Assembly: GCA_937958695.1 (NCBI GenBank)
Contig: CALGNK010000011.1
Location: 1-64,000, forward strand
Length of the DNA: 64,000 nt
DNA from: an uncultured bacterium
GTDB taxonomy: Bacteria > DUMJ01
Reading direction: 5' to 3'
Shown here: positions 45,656 to 54,387 of the stretch, piece after piece
Layout: every line of letters starts with the position of its first letter
How positions within the stretch are numbered: the stretch's first letter is position 1
Notes under the pieces: model-generated
What the model saw: only the letters and a program-made list of their open reading frames with translations
What the model was told of the DNA's origin: nothing
The model's database searches: none
Translations under genes and position numbers: made by a program

Positions 45656-48514
45656 TTATAACACCTCCTCTTTTATTATGTGTCTAAAAAGAATAATAAC
45701 ATCGATTAATAGTCTATTAAGAGTAGAATTTACAAGTAAAAGTCTATCTTCCTCTCTTAATTCATTCCATTTATTACCAAAGGCATCTCTTAAAACTGCT
45801 TCTGCAAAGGTTTTAAATACGTCATCTTTATCTTTCACATCTCTCCATTCTCTTAATTTAGATGTAAGAACTTCTTCTATGAAGTTTATCTGTGAACTTG
45901 AGAGGTTGTTAACCAGTATGCCCCATAGTTCAAGCATCTTAGAGATTTGGCAGAAATAGTAAGGTCTTCCCGTGAATAGTTTGTACTCTTTATCCCCTCT
46001 CTTTTTGTTTTCATAGTATATTTTATATCTATCTGTTGTTCCTAAGAGCAAGTCAAAATCAAAATATCCAGGATAGAGATAAAATATCTTCTCTTTAGAG
46101 AAGGGAGATAAATCGTCAAGAGTATATTTCTTATCTTCTTCCACCGATTTTATTGGATAAAAGCCATAATACTCTTCATTTTGTTTGTCTGCCTCCCACC
46201 ATGGATTCATAAGTACTTGCTTTTTAAATTCCTCATCTTCAAGCATTCTTTTTTCCGCATCAAGGAGAATATAGAGAGGGAATTTCCTTTTCGTTACAAG
46301 AAGCTTAATATTTAACGGTAATTTTCCTATTACCTTTTTAAATCTCTCATTATAAAGTTCTGTTATCATTTTAATAATTTCTATTGAATCTAAGGCTGGA
46401 ATTATGAAGCGAAGTAACAGAGGAGATCTGTTTATTTCAATAAATGGATAATAATCTTCTATTTCTATTTTGTTAACACCGATTTTAACCATTCCATTCA
46501 ATAGATTTTCTTTTGATTTTTCTTCTCGAGCAAGATAATCAATTCCCTGATTTAATGCCTCTTTAACAGCGTCTTCTCCTGTCTTATTGTTGAAGCTAAA
46601 TTTTCCAAGAGATTCTATAGTATAGAATTCTCCATTTTTAGAATGAAAGATAAGCAAGGTCTCAGGATTTAGTCTTTTTATTTTAATAATTAGAGGAGCA
46701 TCTTCAATATTTTTATCCTTTAATTTCGATTTCAAATCCTTATCCTCCACAGAGAATCTTATCCTTTTCCATTTATAACAGTATTTCTCTCTTAATTCCT
46801 TTATTATGAGTTCAAAGAATTCTTCTGTTTCTCTCCATATTCTATATAATCTTGCAGGTGAGGGATTTTGGGTGAAAAGATATGTGGCAAAATTTTCTTT
46901 AGTAAGAATATCATCGCCTATCTTCTCTTTTATTCTCTCTTTAATATTATTAATATGGTGATCTAGAGAGTTTTTGCCTATTTTTACATCTTCAAAGAAA
47001 GTATCTAATAACTTTGCTGTTTTATCTTTATCTGAATCTTTAGAGCTTAATATCTCATTTACTACCTTGTAAACACTCTCTTTGTTAGGTTCTACGGAAT
47101 CTTTTAAATCATCTTTAAGTTCACCCCATTTTTTACTATTTAGCCAATCCTCAAATGTTTGTGAATAGATAGTTCCAATAATCGTTCCATCAAGCCACTT
47201 GTCAAGATCGAAATTTAAAGAAATAAGAGCAATTCTGTTATTTTTATCTGCAATTTCATCGATCCATATGGTGTCCTGTCTATTGTAAAACCACTTAGAT
47301 AGTCTTCCTTTTCTTCTCTCTCCACAGACCTCACACCCTTCTTCCTCCTCATTTTTCGGCCTTATTCTACAAACAGGACATATGTCTTGACCTTTGTCAG
47401 GTATTGCGATCTGAGGGATTTCGAAATAACTATCTGGTTCTTTTTCGATAAATAGTGTAGGAGTCATCTTTGGGAACGCTCTTTTACTAAATGCAAGCTT
47501 CATTTCGCCAACGATAATGGTAAGTGTTCCTGATGCTTTGCTTAATGAAAAAGAAGGCCATAACTCATTATTACTTTCTTCATAAACTACTGCCAATGCT
47601 TCTTTTGCACACTCTTTTGCAAGTTCTTCTACTTTTACTTTATCAAGCTCAGGGAAAGTAAAATAGATTCCATTTGTATCTTCATAGATTGAGTTTCCAA
47701 TCGGGATTTCATCCTCAAATTTCTTTTTTAATTCACTTTTTATTCTTTCAATAATTTCACTCCTTGCTTTGATTTCTGCAATTTTTACTCCTCTATTTAT
47801 AAATTCAATTCCGTCCCAGAAGACACCAAATATTCTCCAGTTCACTTTTTCAGGATTAATATCTGCTCCACATACTATAGCAGCCAAAGTAGACTTAAAT
47901 AATGATGCAGTTGAATAGGAATGATCCCATAGGGTAACATCGTTTGAAGGAATCCTTGTTTCTCCGAGAGCATGAGAAAATGTTGTTTTTAGATTTATTA
48001 TTAATGAGTTTCTTAGACAAGTAAGATCTATTTTGTCTGATTTATCTGAAAAATACTTATTAAAAAGTTCTGTTAGATTATTTTGTAAATCTTCAAATCT
48101 TTTTTGAAGGCAAGTTAGGTCAATTTTTTCTTTTGGATAGCCAAATGGGGATGAGATAGTTGTGTTATATTTCCTCCTTACTATTCCTTTATCATCAGCC
48201 GAGTCTTTACGGTCACATATTTGTAAAAGATTTATTAAAAGACTTTTATCTCTTTTATTATGATGACACACTATCAAATTATAAACATCACTTTCTTCAT
48301 TTTTTAGTTTTACCTTGAGATTCTTTAAGAAATTAACGAGCTCCTTACTTTTGTTGGTATCAATAGCTTTCGAATGGTCAAAGTCTCCAATATCATTTAA
48401 AGACTGCTTTTTAATAAAATCAGGATGTAGCTTCCCGATGTCGTGAAGAAGTGCTCCTATTTCTCCTTTTAATATTTCATCTCGATTACTTTTAATTATA
48501 TCAATCAAAGACAT
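45656..48514 (-). CDS. csx11: Csx11-type Cas10 large subunit with HD domain and no visible GGDD
   Basis: From the ATG at 48514, behind GGAGGGAAAA, the protein has 952 residues. Near the start GALLHDIGKLHPDF gives an HD pair (H24-D25) of the Cas10 nuclease domain. Two Cys pairs (CPVC and CEVCG, about residues 378-395) form the zinc element. A first palm-like strand is ALISLNFDLDKWLDGT (about 430). Where a GGDD turn should appear there is EINRSPLLLRFIIPALDS (about 700); no GGDD-like sequence occurs anywhere in the protein. The size and cmr neighbours match the uncommon Csx11 family, the large subunit of subtype III-C. A direct search is needed to confirm. Confidence 0.78.
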   Translation of the reverse strand: MSLIDIIKSNRDEILKGEIGALLHDIGKLHPDFIKKQSLNDIGDFDHSKAIDTNKSKELVNFLKNLKVKLKNEESDVYNLIVCHHNKRDKSLLINLLQICDRKDSADDKGIVRRKYNTTISSPFGYPKEKIDLTCLQKRFEDLQNNLTELFNKYFSDKSDKIDLTCLRNSLIINLKTTFSHALGETRIPSNDVTLWDHSYSTASLFKSTLAAIVCGADINPEKVNWRIFGVFWDGIEFINRGVKIAEIKARSEIIERIKSELKKKFEDEIPIGNSIYEDTNGIYFTFPELDKVKVEELAKECAKEALAVVYEESNNELWPSFSLSKASGTLTIIVGEMKLAFSKRAFPKMTPTLFIEKEPDSYFEIPQIAIPDKGQDICPVCRIRPKNEEEEGCEVCGERRKGRLSKWFYNRQDTIWIDEIADKNNRIALISLNFDLDKWLDGTIIGTIYSQTFEDWLNSKKWGELKDDLKDSVEPNKESVYKVVNEILSSKDSDKDKTAKLLDTFFEDVKIGKNSLDHHINNIKERIKEKIGDDILTKENFATYLFTQNPSPARLYRIWRETEEFFELIIKELREKYCYKWKRIRFSVEDKDLKSKLKDKNIEDAPLIIKIKRLNPETLLIFHSKNGEFYTIESLGKFSFNNKTGEDAVKEALNQGIDYLAREEKSKENLLNGMVKIGVNKIEIEDYYPFIEINRSPLLLRFIIPALDSIEIIKMITELYNERFKKVIGKLPLNIKLLVTKRKFPLYILLDAEKRMLEDEEFKKQVLMNPWWEADKQNEEYYGFYPIKSVEEDKKYTLDDLSPFSKEKIFYLYPGYFDFDLLLGTTDRYKIYYENKKRGDKEYKLFTGRPYYFCQISKMLELWGILVNNLSSSQINFIEEVLTSKLREWRDVKDKDDVFKTFAEAVLRDAFGNKWNELREEDRLLLVNSTLNRLLIDVIILFRHIIKEEVL

Positions 48515-49337
48515 TTTTCCCTCCAAATAATTCTTCTACTTTTTGAGGTAATTCATCTAAATTTTCGAAGCATTTCCTTTTTCCTACATTTAGTAATATT
48601 TCCCCTTTGTCAAGTTTTTCTCGGATCACTCCAAACCCTGATGTCTTTTTTGCCGAAAAGCCGTAAGTATAGAACATCAGTCTCAAAGCCTCTGCAGTAA
48701 ATTTTAAGTCCTCATAAACTTCCTTTTCATTAAAATCTTCTCCTCTTGGACAAGGTACATAGAGGAGATAGAATTCTCCTTTTTTGCCTGATTTCATAAC
48801 CTCTAAGCTTATTGGTCCTCTTACTGGTGTTCTTGTATCTCTTTTCAGTGGAGTTATAACATCTTTTTCTGCATTATCATTAAAGAATGTGGGGAAGAAA
48901 TAAAGCCTTCCCTTTAGGGCTTCTTCCTCTTCTGTTTCTGAACCAAAGAGCCTTCTAATAATCTCTCCTTTTTTGACTTCATCCCACTCCGCTTTTCTAG
49001 CAGCAAATCTCAGATGCCCTTTCCATGTTGTGGGTCTTATCATTGGCAAACCTGTAAACTTATCTCTTACAATTGGATTTTCAAAGATTCTATTATCTAT
49101 TATATGAAACTCTCCTTCATCTTTGCTTGTATATGGTTTTTTAAGAGTAAATGATATTTGTATGAGAACTGAGTTTTTAGGAAGATTTTTAAAATCCTCT
49201 GGACTAGGATAAAAGTCATTAATATTTTCCTCTTCTCTTAATTTATCTCTTATTGCTTTTTTCTTTTCACCTAAGTTCTTTACTTCTTTTTCAAAACCTC
49301 CTAAGGAAGCTTCTGAAAGATAATAATCATATATCAT
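48501..49337 (-). CDS. RAMP-superfamily CRISPR protein, Cmr6-like
   Basis: A 278-residue RAMP. After a charged helical leader it has IQISFTLKKPYTSKD, then LPMIRPTTWKGHLRFAARK, the equivalent of the PGTSIKG-type loop, and a C-terminal glycine-rich YGFSAKKTSGFGVIREKL. Such GAKTSxGFG loops are usual for the Cmr6/Cas7 group. It lies between cmr1 (4-base overlap, ATGA) and csx11 (14-base overlap). The assignment to Cmr6 rather than another Cas7 variant is tentative. Confidence 0.65.
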   Translation of the reverse strand: MIYDYYLSEASLGGFEKEVKNLGEKKKAIRDKLREEENINDFYPSPEDFKNLPKNSVLIQISFTLKKPYTSKDEGEFHIIDNRIFENPIVRDKFTGLPMIRPTTWKGHLRFAARKAEWDEVKKGEIIRRLFGSETEEEEALKGRLYFFPTFFNDNAEKDVITPLKRDTRTPVRGPISLEVMKSGKKGEFYLLYVPCPRGEDFNEKEVYEDLKFTAEALRLMFYTYGFSAKKTSGFGVIREKLDKGEILLNVGKRKCFENLDELPQKVEELFGGKNVFD

Positions 49338-50152
49338 TTTAACCCCCAGATAGTAAATTTTTTCCCTTCTATATATTTAATAGATTTCTTGCTTAATAGC
49401 TTTATTAATTCATTGTATTTTTCATCATCTTCTGTGTAAGCAAAAAGACGATTTGGTTTGCTATTTATAGTTTTGTAAAAATATCTTTTACCCTTACCTC
49501 TTGCTCCTTTTAAAAAAGGTAATTCTGTTATCTCTTTAACAACTTTATCATTGAGGTTTTTACCATCGATAAAGACAAATCTTGACAGATTTGGATTATT
49601 AGGACCTTTTTTATTACTTTTAAGATAATTTTGCAATTCATCTTTCTTTAAGGCAAATTTGCATAAATCATTTTTTTCTATTTGAATAACTCCGTACTCT
49701 CTTTCTGCAAGTTTTCCACCGATTGCACCATAATTTGCTATTATTTGAATTGTTTCGTTTAGTAAAGCCCATTCAATGTCTTCGATTTTTCTTAATTCAA
49801 TAAACCGAAATATTATTTCAGTATCATTTTGTTTTTCTACTTCTAACCTAAACTTCCTTGCCCAACCCGTACAGCCAAATAATTGGCAAGCTGAACAAAT
49901 TTGTTCATTTAATGCTTCTTGTTCAGTCTTCCCAGATTTTATTGCCTTTTCCAATTTACCTCGGTCCAACTTGCATCTTGAGTTTTCATCTGTTGGATCA
50001 CAGGCACTACCACCTAAGCCTCTGATTAGAGCTTCATACCACCACCGAAGGCTTCCGATAATCCCTGTTTCTCTTAAAGTTGAACATTTCTTGTTTTCAT
50101 CCCCTGTCCAGATAGGGGTCAAGAGTTTAATTTTAACTATAAATTCTCTCAT
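49334..50152 (-). CDS. cmr1: CRISPR type III RAMP protein Cmr1
   Basis: A 272-residue first gene of the effector operon. IKLLTPIWTGDENK, then RETGIIGSLRWWYEALIRGL, and the cysteine segment ICSACQLFGCTGWARKFRL are strong Cmr1 signatures. Cmr1 caps the 3' end of the crRNA-Cmr complex and helps target capture. The start ATG follows GGTGGGGAT. A promoter with TTGGCA and TAATAC stands about 28 bases upstream. Confidence 0.88.
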   Translation of the reverse strand: MREFIVKIKLLTPIWTGDENKKCSTLRETGIIGSLRWWYEALIRGLGGSACDPTDENSRCKLDRGKLEKAIKSGKTEQEALNEQICSACQLFGCTGWARKFRLEVEKQNDTEIIFRFIELRKIEDIEWALLNETIQIIANYGAIGGKLAEREYGVIQIEKNDLCKFALKKDELQNYLKSNKKGPNNPNLSRFVFIDGKNLNDKVVKEITELPFLKGARGKGKRYFYKTINSKPNRLFAYTEDDEKYNELIKLLSKKSIKYIEGKKFTIWGLK

Positions 50153-50179
50153 TTTATCCCCACCTTCAAAACTTTGTTC

Positions 50180-50208
50180 GTATTATTTTAATACCAATTG
50201 ATTGCCAA
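50180..50208 (-). promoter_or_regulatory. Promoter of the CRISPR effector operon
   Basis: On the minus strand TTGGCA (50208-50203), a 17-base spacer and TAATAC (50185-50180) predict a short 5' leader of about 20 bases before cmr1. It shows that the effector genes have their own promoter rather than relying on pdxT read-through. Confidence 0.6.
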
Positions 50209-50498
50209 CTAATCTATTGTTTCCCTCAAATCCTTGTTTTTATTTCTGCTTCTATTTCGAGATACGCCACCTCTTTCCTAGCCTAAATAAGTTCAACGTA
50301 TTTATTATTTTCCAACATCTTCCACTTCTATAAGAAATTAACGTAATCCCCAATCCTCCTCAAAATAAATTTTACTCTCCCATTATATACAGATATATAT
50401 CAGTTGTCAACAGCCAGGCTCCTGATCTGTAATTACTTTTTGACTTAGAAAAGCAACTATATTAAAAAGTAGACTCATCAAATTTTGTATATAACACA

Positions 50499-50533
50499 GA
50501 GGCTAGGATAATATATACACTTACCCTAGCCTC
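50499..50533 (-). terminator. Hairpin after pdxT
   Basis: GAGGCTAGG (50499-50507) pairs with CCTAGCCTC (50525-50533) around a 17-base AT-rich loop, 14 bases past the pdxT stop. The T tract on the minus strand is poor (TGTGTTATAT), so efficiency is uncertain. Confidence 0.55.
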
Positions 50534-50546
50534 ACACAAATATCTT

Positions 50547-51116
50547 CTAATTTTTAATCAGTTCTAGAAAATATTTATGAAAACTCAAATCCTCTGTAAG
50601 TTCAGGATGAAAAGCAGTAGCTAGTAATTTACCCTCTCTAACAGCTACTATCTTACCATCAAGTTCCAATATAACTTCAACATTTTCTCCTACCTTCTCT
50701 ACATATGGAGCTCTTATAAAAGTAAGCTCTAAAGGAGAGTTAGAGATAGGAGAAACTGGTACCCTCTTTATAAAACTGTCTATTTGACTGCCATAAGCAT
50801 TTCGTCTTACCCAAATATCCATAAGATCAAGATAGGTATAATCTTGATTTACTATATGCTTTGCTAATAATATCATACCTGCGCAAGTTCCCCAAATAGG
50901 AAGCCCATCTCTTGCCATCTCAATAATATCGTATTTAAGTCCTGAGTCCATTAAAAGTTTTCCAATAGTAGTACTTTCACCACCAGGCAATATAAGCCCA
51001 GAGATCCCTTTTAAATCCTCTCTTTTCCTTACTGGAATAGGTAAGACTCCTAATTTAAGAAGCATATCTATATGTTCTCTAACTGCCCCTTGAAAGGCTA
51101 ACACACCTATCTTCAT
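50547..51116 (-). CDS. pdxT: Pyridoxal 5'-phosphate synthase glutaminase subunit
   Basis: A 189-residue class I glutaminase that feeds ammonia to PdxS. The nucleophile Cys is in PIWGTCAGMILLA, the oxyanion and glutamine site in LILPGGESTTIGKLL, and the His-Glu pair in ATAFHPELTED. It begins six bases after the pdxS stop. PdxS and PdxT form the dodecameric R5P-dependent PLP synthase. Confidence 0.96.
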   Translation of the reverse strand: MKIGVLAFQGAVREHIDMLLKLGVLPIPVRKREDLKGISGLILPGGESTTIGKLLMDSGLKYDIIEMARDGLPIWGTCAGMILLAKHIVNQDYTYLDLMDIWVRRNAYGSQIDSFIKRVPVSPISNSPLELTFIRAPYVEKVGENVEVILELDGKIVAVREGKLLATAFHPELTEDLSFHKYFLELIKN

Positions 51117-51122
51117 AATATA

Positions 51123-52013
51123 TCACCATCCTCGTTCTGCATAATGTTCTTCTAGTTTTTCTATCTCTATACCTGGCATTGGTTCTCCAAGATCCTCAGA
51201 GACTTCTGCCAAAACATATGGGTCATTATAATATGCAACTGCCATTACAATAGCCTTTGCTCTTTTTTCTGGATTTTCAGATTTGAATATACCTGAACCT
51301 ACAAATACCCCGTCACATCCAAGTTGCATTACTAATGCTGCATCAGCAGGTGTAGCTATCCCTCCCGCTGCAAAGTTTACTACTGGTAATCTACCATGTT
51401 TGGCAACATAGAGCACTAACTCGTAAGGAGCACCCATCTCTTTAGCAGCTATTATTAATTCCTCTTCTGGCATATTTTGAAGTCTTCTAATCTCTCCCAT
51501 TATAGTTCTTATGTGTCGCACTGCCTCTACTACATTGCCTGTACCTGCTTCTCCCTTTGTCCTTATCATAGAAGCTCCTTCAGCTATACGTCTTAAAGCC
51601 TCTCCAAGATTTCTAGCACCACAAACGAATGGAACTTTAAACTTTCTTTTGTCTATATGACAAAATTCGTCAGCAGGTGTTAATACTTCACTTTCATCTA
51701 TAAAGTCAACACCAATAGCTTCAAGGATTTGGGCTTCAACAAAATGTCCTATCCTACACTTAGCCATAACAGGAATACTAACAGCTTCTTTTATCCTTTT
51801 TATTATCTTCGGATCAGACATTCTGGCAACTCCTCCGTATCTTCTTATATCAGCAGGAACACGCTCTAAAGCCATTACTGCTACTGCTCCAGCGGATTCC
51901 GCTATTATAGCCTGTTCTGGAGTTGTAACGTCCATAATTACTCCTCCCTTCAACATTTCTGCTAAACCTCTGTTTAGCTTATAACGGTCAGAATCAAAAT
52001 CAAATCTATCCAT
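51123..52013 (-). CDS. pdxS: Pyridoxal 5'-phosphate synthase lyase subunit
   Basis: A 296-residue TIM-barrel enzyme making PLP from ribose 5-phosphate, glyceraldehyde 3-phosphate and ammonia. Visible are [40 protein letters not shown] with the first catalytic Lys, [20 protein letters not shown] with the phosphate-binding loop, and [23 protein letters not shown] 52013 is eight bases past AGGAGG; a GTG codon directly before it could also serve. It is divergent from pdxR. Confidence 0.97.
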   Translation of the reverse strand: MDRFDFDSDRYKLNRGLAEMLKGGVIMDVTTPEQAIIAESAGAVAVMALERVPADIRRYGGVARMSDPKIIKRIKEAVSIPVMAKCRIGHFVEAQILEAIGVDFIDESEVLTPADEFCHIDKRKFKVPFVCGARNLGEALRRIAEGASMIRTKGEAGTGNVVEAVRHIRTIMGEIRRLQNMPEEELIIAAKEMGAPYELVLYVAKHGRLPVVNFAAGGIATPADAALVMQLGCDGVFVGSGIFKSENPEKRAKAIVMAVAYYNDPYVLAEVSEDLGEPMPGIEIEKLEEHYAERGW

Positions 52014-52066
52014 CACTAATCCCTCCTACTTCCAAATTTTTCTTGAACATGTTATAATAAATGTAT

Positions 52067-52122
52067 CGCAACAATTTAAGACTAAGCATTCCATTGTTGC
52101 GTTAATTATACAGAATTAATAT
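52067..52122 (+). promoter_or_regulatory. Inverted-repeat operator and pdxR promoter
   Basis: CGCAACAAT (52067-52075) and ATTGTTGCG (52093-52101) form a perfect 9-base inverted repeat with a 17-base spacer. The right arm contains a -35 TTGTTG (52094-52099), followed after 17 bases by TAATAT (52117-52122), the likely pdxR promoter. A regulator bound here would control pdxR and the divergent pdxST. Confidence 0.7.
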
Positions 52123-52151
52123 AAAAAAGTCAACAAAAGGAGGGGTAATGT

Positions 52152-53603
52152 ATGGATAACATTGAAAATATTGTATCGATACATTTAGATAGAAACCTTA
52201 AAGAGCCGTTATATCTGCAACTCTATAGGGGGATAGTAAATTTGATAGAAAACGGGGCACTAAAAGCAAACGAAAAACTTCCCCCAATAAGAAAACTAGC
52301 AAAATCTATGAATATAAATACAATAACGGTAGCAAATGCCTACAAACTCTTAGAAAAAGAGGGATACATAACCACTAAGGTTGGGAGTGGTTCTTATGTA
52401 ATTTCTGCAAAAAGGATCTCCTGTGAAGAGTCTATTCTAGAAACAAAAGTAGTGAAATATAACTTTGCCTCAGCCTCTATACCTCCATCGCTATTTCCCA
52501 CAGAAGAATTTAAAGAGGCTATCGTCAGAGTGTTAGACAGTGAAGGAGGATATGCCTTCGAATCTCAGGAAATTGCAGGATATAAAGCCCTCAGAGAGAC
52601 TATAAATGAGACATTGCTAGCATCTCAAGGTATAGATGTAGACACTGACAATATCTATGTAGTATCTGGTGCTCAACAGGGTATAGAAATCATAGCAAAG
52701 TTACTTCTAGATTACCAAGATGTAGTTTATATAGAAAGGCCAACCTATCCTGGAGCTATTTCCGCTTTTAAATCTAGATCTGCCAAAATTGTTGAAATTC
52801 CTCTTAAAGAGGATGGATTAGATATAAATGAGCTAGAACATATGTTAAAAATAACCCCTCCTAAACTTCTATACATAATTCCTAACTTCCAAAATCCAAC
52901 AGGTTATTCCTACTCAGAAGAGAAGAAGAGTATACTTTTAGAATTTGCCCAAAAATATGACTTTATAATATTAGAGGATGATCATCTAAATGAACTCTAC
53001 TACCAAGAAGAGGCAAAGCCATTAAAGGCTTTTGATAAAAATAACAGAGTCTTTTATATAAAGAGTTTCTCTAAACTTCTCATGCCAGGACTAAGGCTAG
53101 GCTTTATAGTTTCTCCAGAGATTTACGGAAGAAAGATACTAGAGATAAAATATCTTTCTGATATATCTTCCTCTAGTCTGACCCAAAAAGCCCTCAATAT
53201 AATGCTAAAAGAAGAAAGTTTTAAGAAACATGTAGATAAAATACGTAATATCTTTCAAAAGAGATGGGAAATAATTATAAAAAGTCTAAAAAAACATATG
53301 ACACAAGATGTATATTACAGTATTCCAAAAGGAGGATTATATTTATGGATAAACTTACCTAAAGGCCATTATTCTAGAGATCTCTATTATAAGGCTTTGG
53401 AAAAAGAAGTTATGTTTATGCCCGGAGATGTATTTCTTTCTGACCCATTTCCTATAGAAGGATTCAGAATCAGTTTTACTCAAATATCCGAATCAGATAT
53501 AGAGGAGGGGATAAAGATCTTAGCTGATTGTATAAAATCTTTCTTGAAAGAGTCTTACTACAAAAGGTCTATATTTGGGAAAGATTATAGAATACTTATA
53601 TAG
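52152..53603 (+). CDS. pdxR: MocR-family regulator of PLP synthesis (GntR-aminotransferase fusion)
   Basis: A 483-residue fusion. The N-terminal GntR winged helix (EPLYLQLYRGIVNLIENGAL, then RKLAKSMNINTITVANAYKL) is followed by a fold-type I aminotransferase domain. The PLP lysine lies in VFYIKSFSKLLMPGLRLGF, and IPNFQNPTGYSYSEEK is the conserved PLP region. MocR proteins of the PdxR group bind PLP and control pdxST. The gene is divergent from pdxS with an inverted repeat between them, which strongly supports this role. Confidence 0.9.
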   Translation: MDNIENIVSIHLDRNLKEPLYLQLYRGIVNLIENGALKANEKLPPIRKLAKSMNINTITVANAYKLLEKEGYITTKVGSGSYVISAKRISCEESILETKVVKYNFASASIPPSLFPTEEFKEAIVRVLDSEGGYAFESQEIAGYKALRETINETLLASQGIDVDTDNIYVVSGAQQGIEIIAKLLLDYQDVVYIERPTYPGAISAFKSRSAKIVEIPLKEDGLDINELEHMLKITPPKLLYIIPNFQNPTGYSYSEEKKSILLEFAQKYDFIILEDDHLNELYYQEEAKPLKAFDKNNRVFYIKSFSKLLMPGLRLGFIVSPEIYGRKILEIKYLSDISSSSLTQKALNIMLKEESFKKHVDKIRNIFQKRWEIIIKSLKKHMTQDVYYSIPKGGLYLWINLPKGHYSRDLYYKALEKEVMFMPGDVFLSDPFPIEGFRISFTQISESDIEEGIKILADCIKSFLKESYYKRSIFGKDYRILI

Positions 53604-54026
53604 TAGTCTCTTGGGAACGTAAAATTCAGACATAGGAATTTAGGCTAAAATACCACTATAAACGTTATCCTCAGCTAGGTGTGGATTGAGATAACTTTAA
53701 CTGGCATGCGTTCGCCTCCTTAAGATTGGGGAACCTATCAGTATCCCTGGTAAATCGATTACAGGTTTATATAATCCTTTGCTCGGGGTTATCCGCCCTC
53801 ATACTACAGTCACCACCACCTTGGCTGGGTATATCTTCTTTTGATTTATCAATCAGGTTACTATCTTTTGGGTTAGGTTTCTCAGTTGATATATCCGTTT
53901 TCTTTGTCTCTAGTTTTTTGTTGTAAAAATCTAAAAAAGAAAAATTTAAAATATTTTTATTTTTTTATTTTTAAATACTCTGTTACTGTATGGAGAGGAT
54001 ACCGGGGTGGTGCCAGGGGGGTACCT
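53604..54026. other. Non-coding, apparently decayed interval
   Basis: About 420 bases without a credible gene. On the minus strand a frame of roughly 65 codons ending at 53767 is rich in Lys, Asp and Pro (KKTDISTEKPNPKD) but has no start codon or ribosome site, and might be a gene remnant. A minus-strand ATG near 53706 behind AAGGAGG opens only ten codons. A run of A/T (53930-53975) separates this from the repressor remnant. One copy of an imperfect direct repeat lies at 53624-53653. Confidence 0.5.
53624..53653 (+). repeat. Imperfect direct repeat, left copy
   Basis: A 30-base unit reading TTCAGACATAGGAATTTAGG then CTAAAATACC. It matches the copy at 54307-54336 at 22 of 30 positions by eye and in the same orientation. 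The two copies bracket the decayed repressor interval. Confidence 0.4.
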
Positions 54027-54252
54027 ATGAATATTGGAGAAAGGATAAGAAGGCTTAGAGATAGTAAGGGGATAAAGAGGAGTTGGCTTACCAAGAAAAC
54101 AGCTTTATTACGAATCTTTAAATGGTAAGATATTGGTAGCAAGAATAGATGGTTCTGAATTCATGCTAAAGAGATACTACAGAGAAAGAGACCATAGTAA
54201 AGAACTTATAGACACTCTAGAATTTAATAAAATTTCCGTAGATCGCCGGTAG
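54027..54252 (+). pseudogene. Degenerate LexA/CI-type repressor (XRE helix-turn-helix joined out of frame to S24 tail)
   Basis: ATG 54027, behind AGGGGGGTACCT, opens MNIGERIRRLRDSKGIKRSW, the start of an XRE-type helix-turn-helix. The frame stops at 54128. A different frame, open from 54103 to a stop at 54252, reads LNGKILVARIDGSEFMLKRY, which matches the C-terminal S24/LexA segment around the catalytic lysine. The middle of the protein (recognition helix, cleavage site and serine) is gone. So a LexA- or phage-repressor-like gene suffered an internal deletion and frameshift. Confidence 0.75.
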
Positions 54253-54306
54253 GGTAAAAAGTGCTATGGGTCGACAGAAAAGTAGAAATTGTTCATAAGC
54301 CTGAAG

Positions 54307-54336
54307 TTCGGACATTTGGATTCAGATAAAAATACC
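54307..54336 (+). repeat. Imperfect direct repeat, right copy
   Basis: TTCGGACATTTGGATTCAGA then TAAAAATACC, the partner of the unit at 53624-53653, about 680 bases apart. It may be a relic of an insertion or of a duplicated regulatory element. Confidence 0.4.
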
Positions 54337-54378
54337 CCCTTCTAATTTCAGGAAAACAAGATATGTTGATAGGTCTCG

Positions 54379-54387
54379 TGATATAAT
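54379..54387 (+). promoter_or_regulatory. Extended -10 promoter of the beta-CASP RNase operon
   Basis: TGATATAAT (TG at 54379, TATAAT at 54382-54387) lies 37 bases before the start codon. No good -35 was found at the correct distance. Confidence 0.5.

Larger units (their letters stand above)
50153..50546. other. Intergenic region between the CRISPR operon and pdxT
   Basis: These 394 bases hold no gene. The right end has the pdxT terminator hairpin, and the left end holds the cmr promoter. The middle is AT-rich with no open frame longer than about 40 codons and no repeated unit. I looked for a CRISPR repeat or spacer array on both strands and did not see one. Confidence 0.6.

Noticed and set aside
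50219-50250. GTTTCCCTCAAATCC-like segment upstream of cmr1 that resembles part of a CRISPR repeat
   Set aside because: Only a single copy is visible; no second repeat with regular spacing exists in the 394-base region, so it is not called an array.
53677-53709. Ten-codon minus-strand frame MPVKVISIHT behind AAGGAGG
   Set aside because: Too short to support as a gene; there is no downstream minus-strand gene that it could lead.
53767-53960. Minus-strand frame of about 65 codons rich in Lys, Asp and Pro
   Set aside because: No start codon with ribosome site and no recognisable family; kept only as a possible remnant in the region description.
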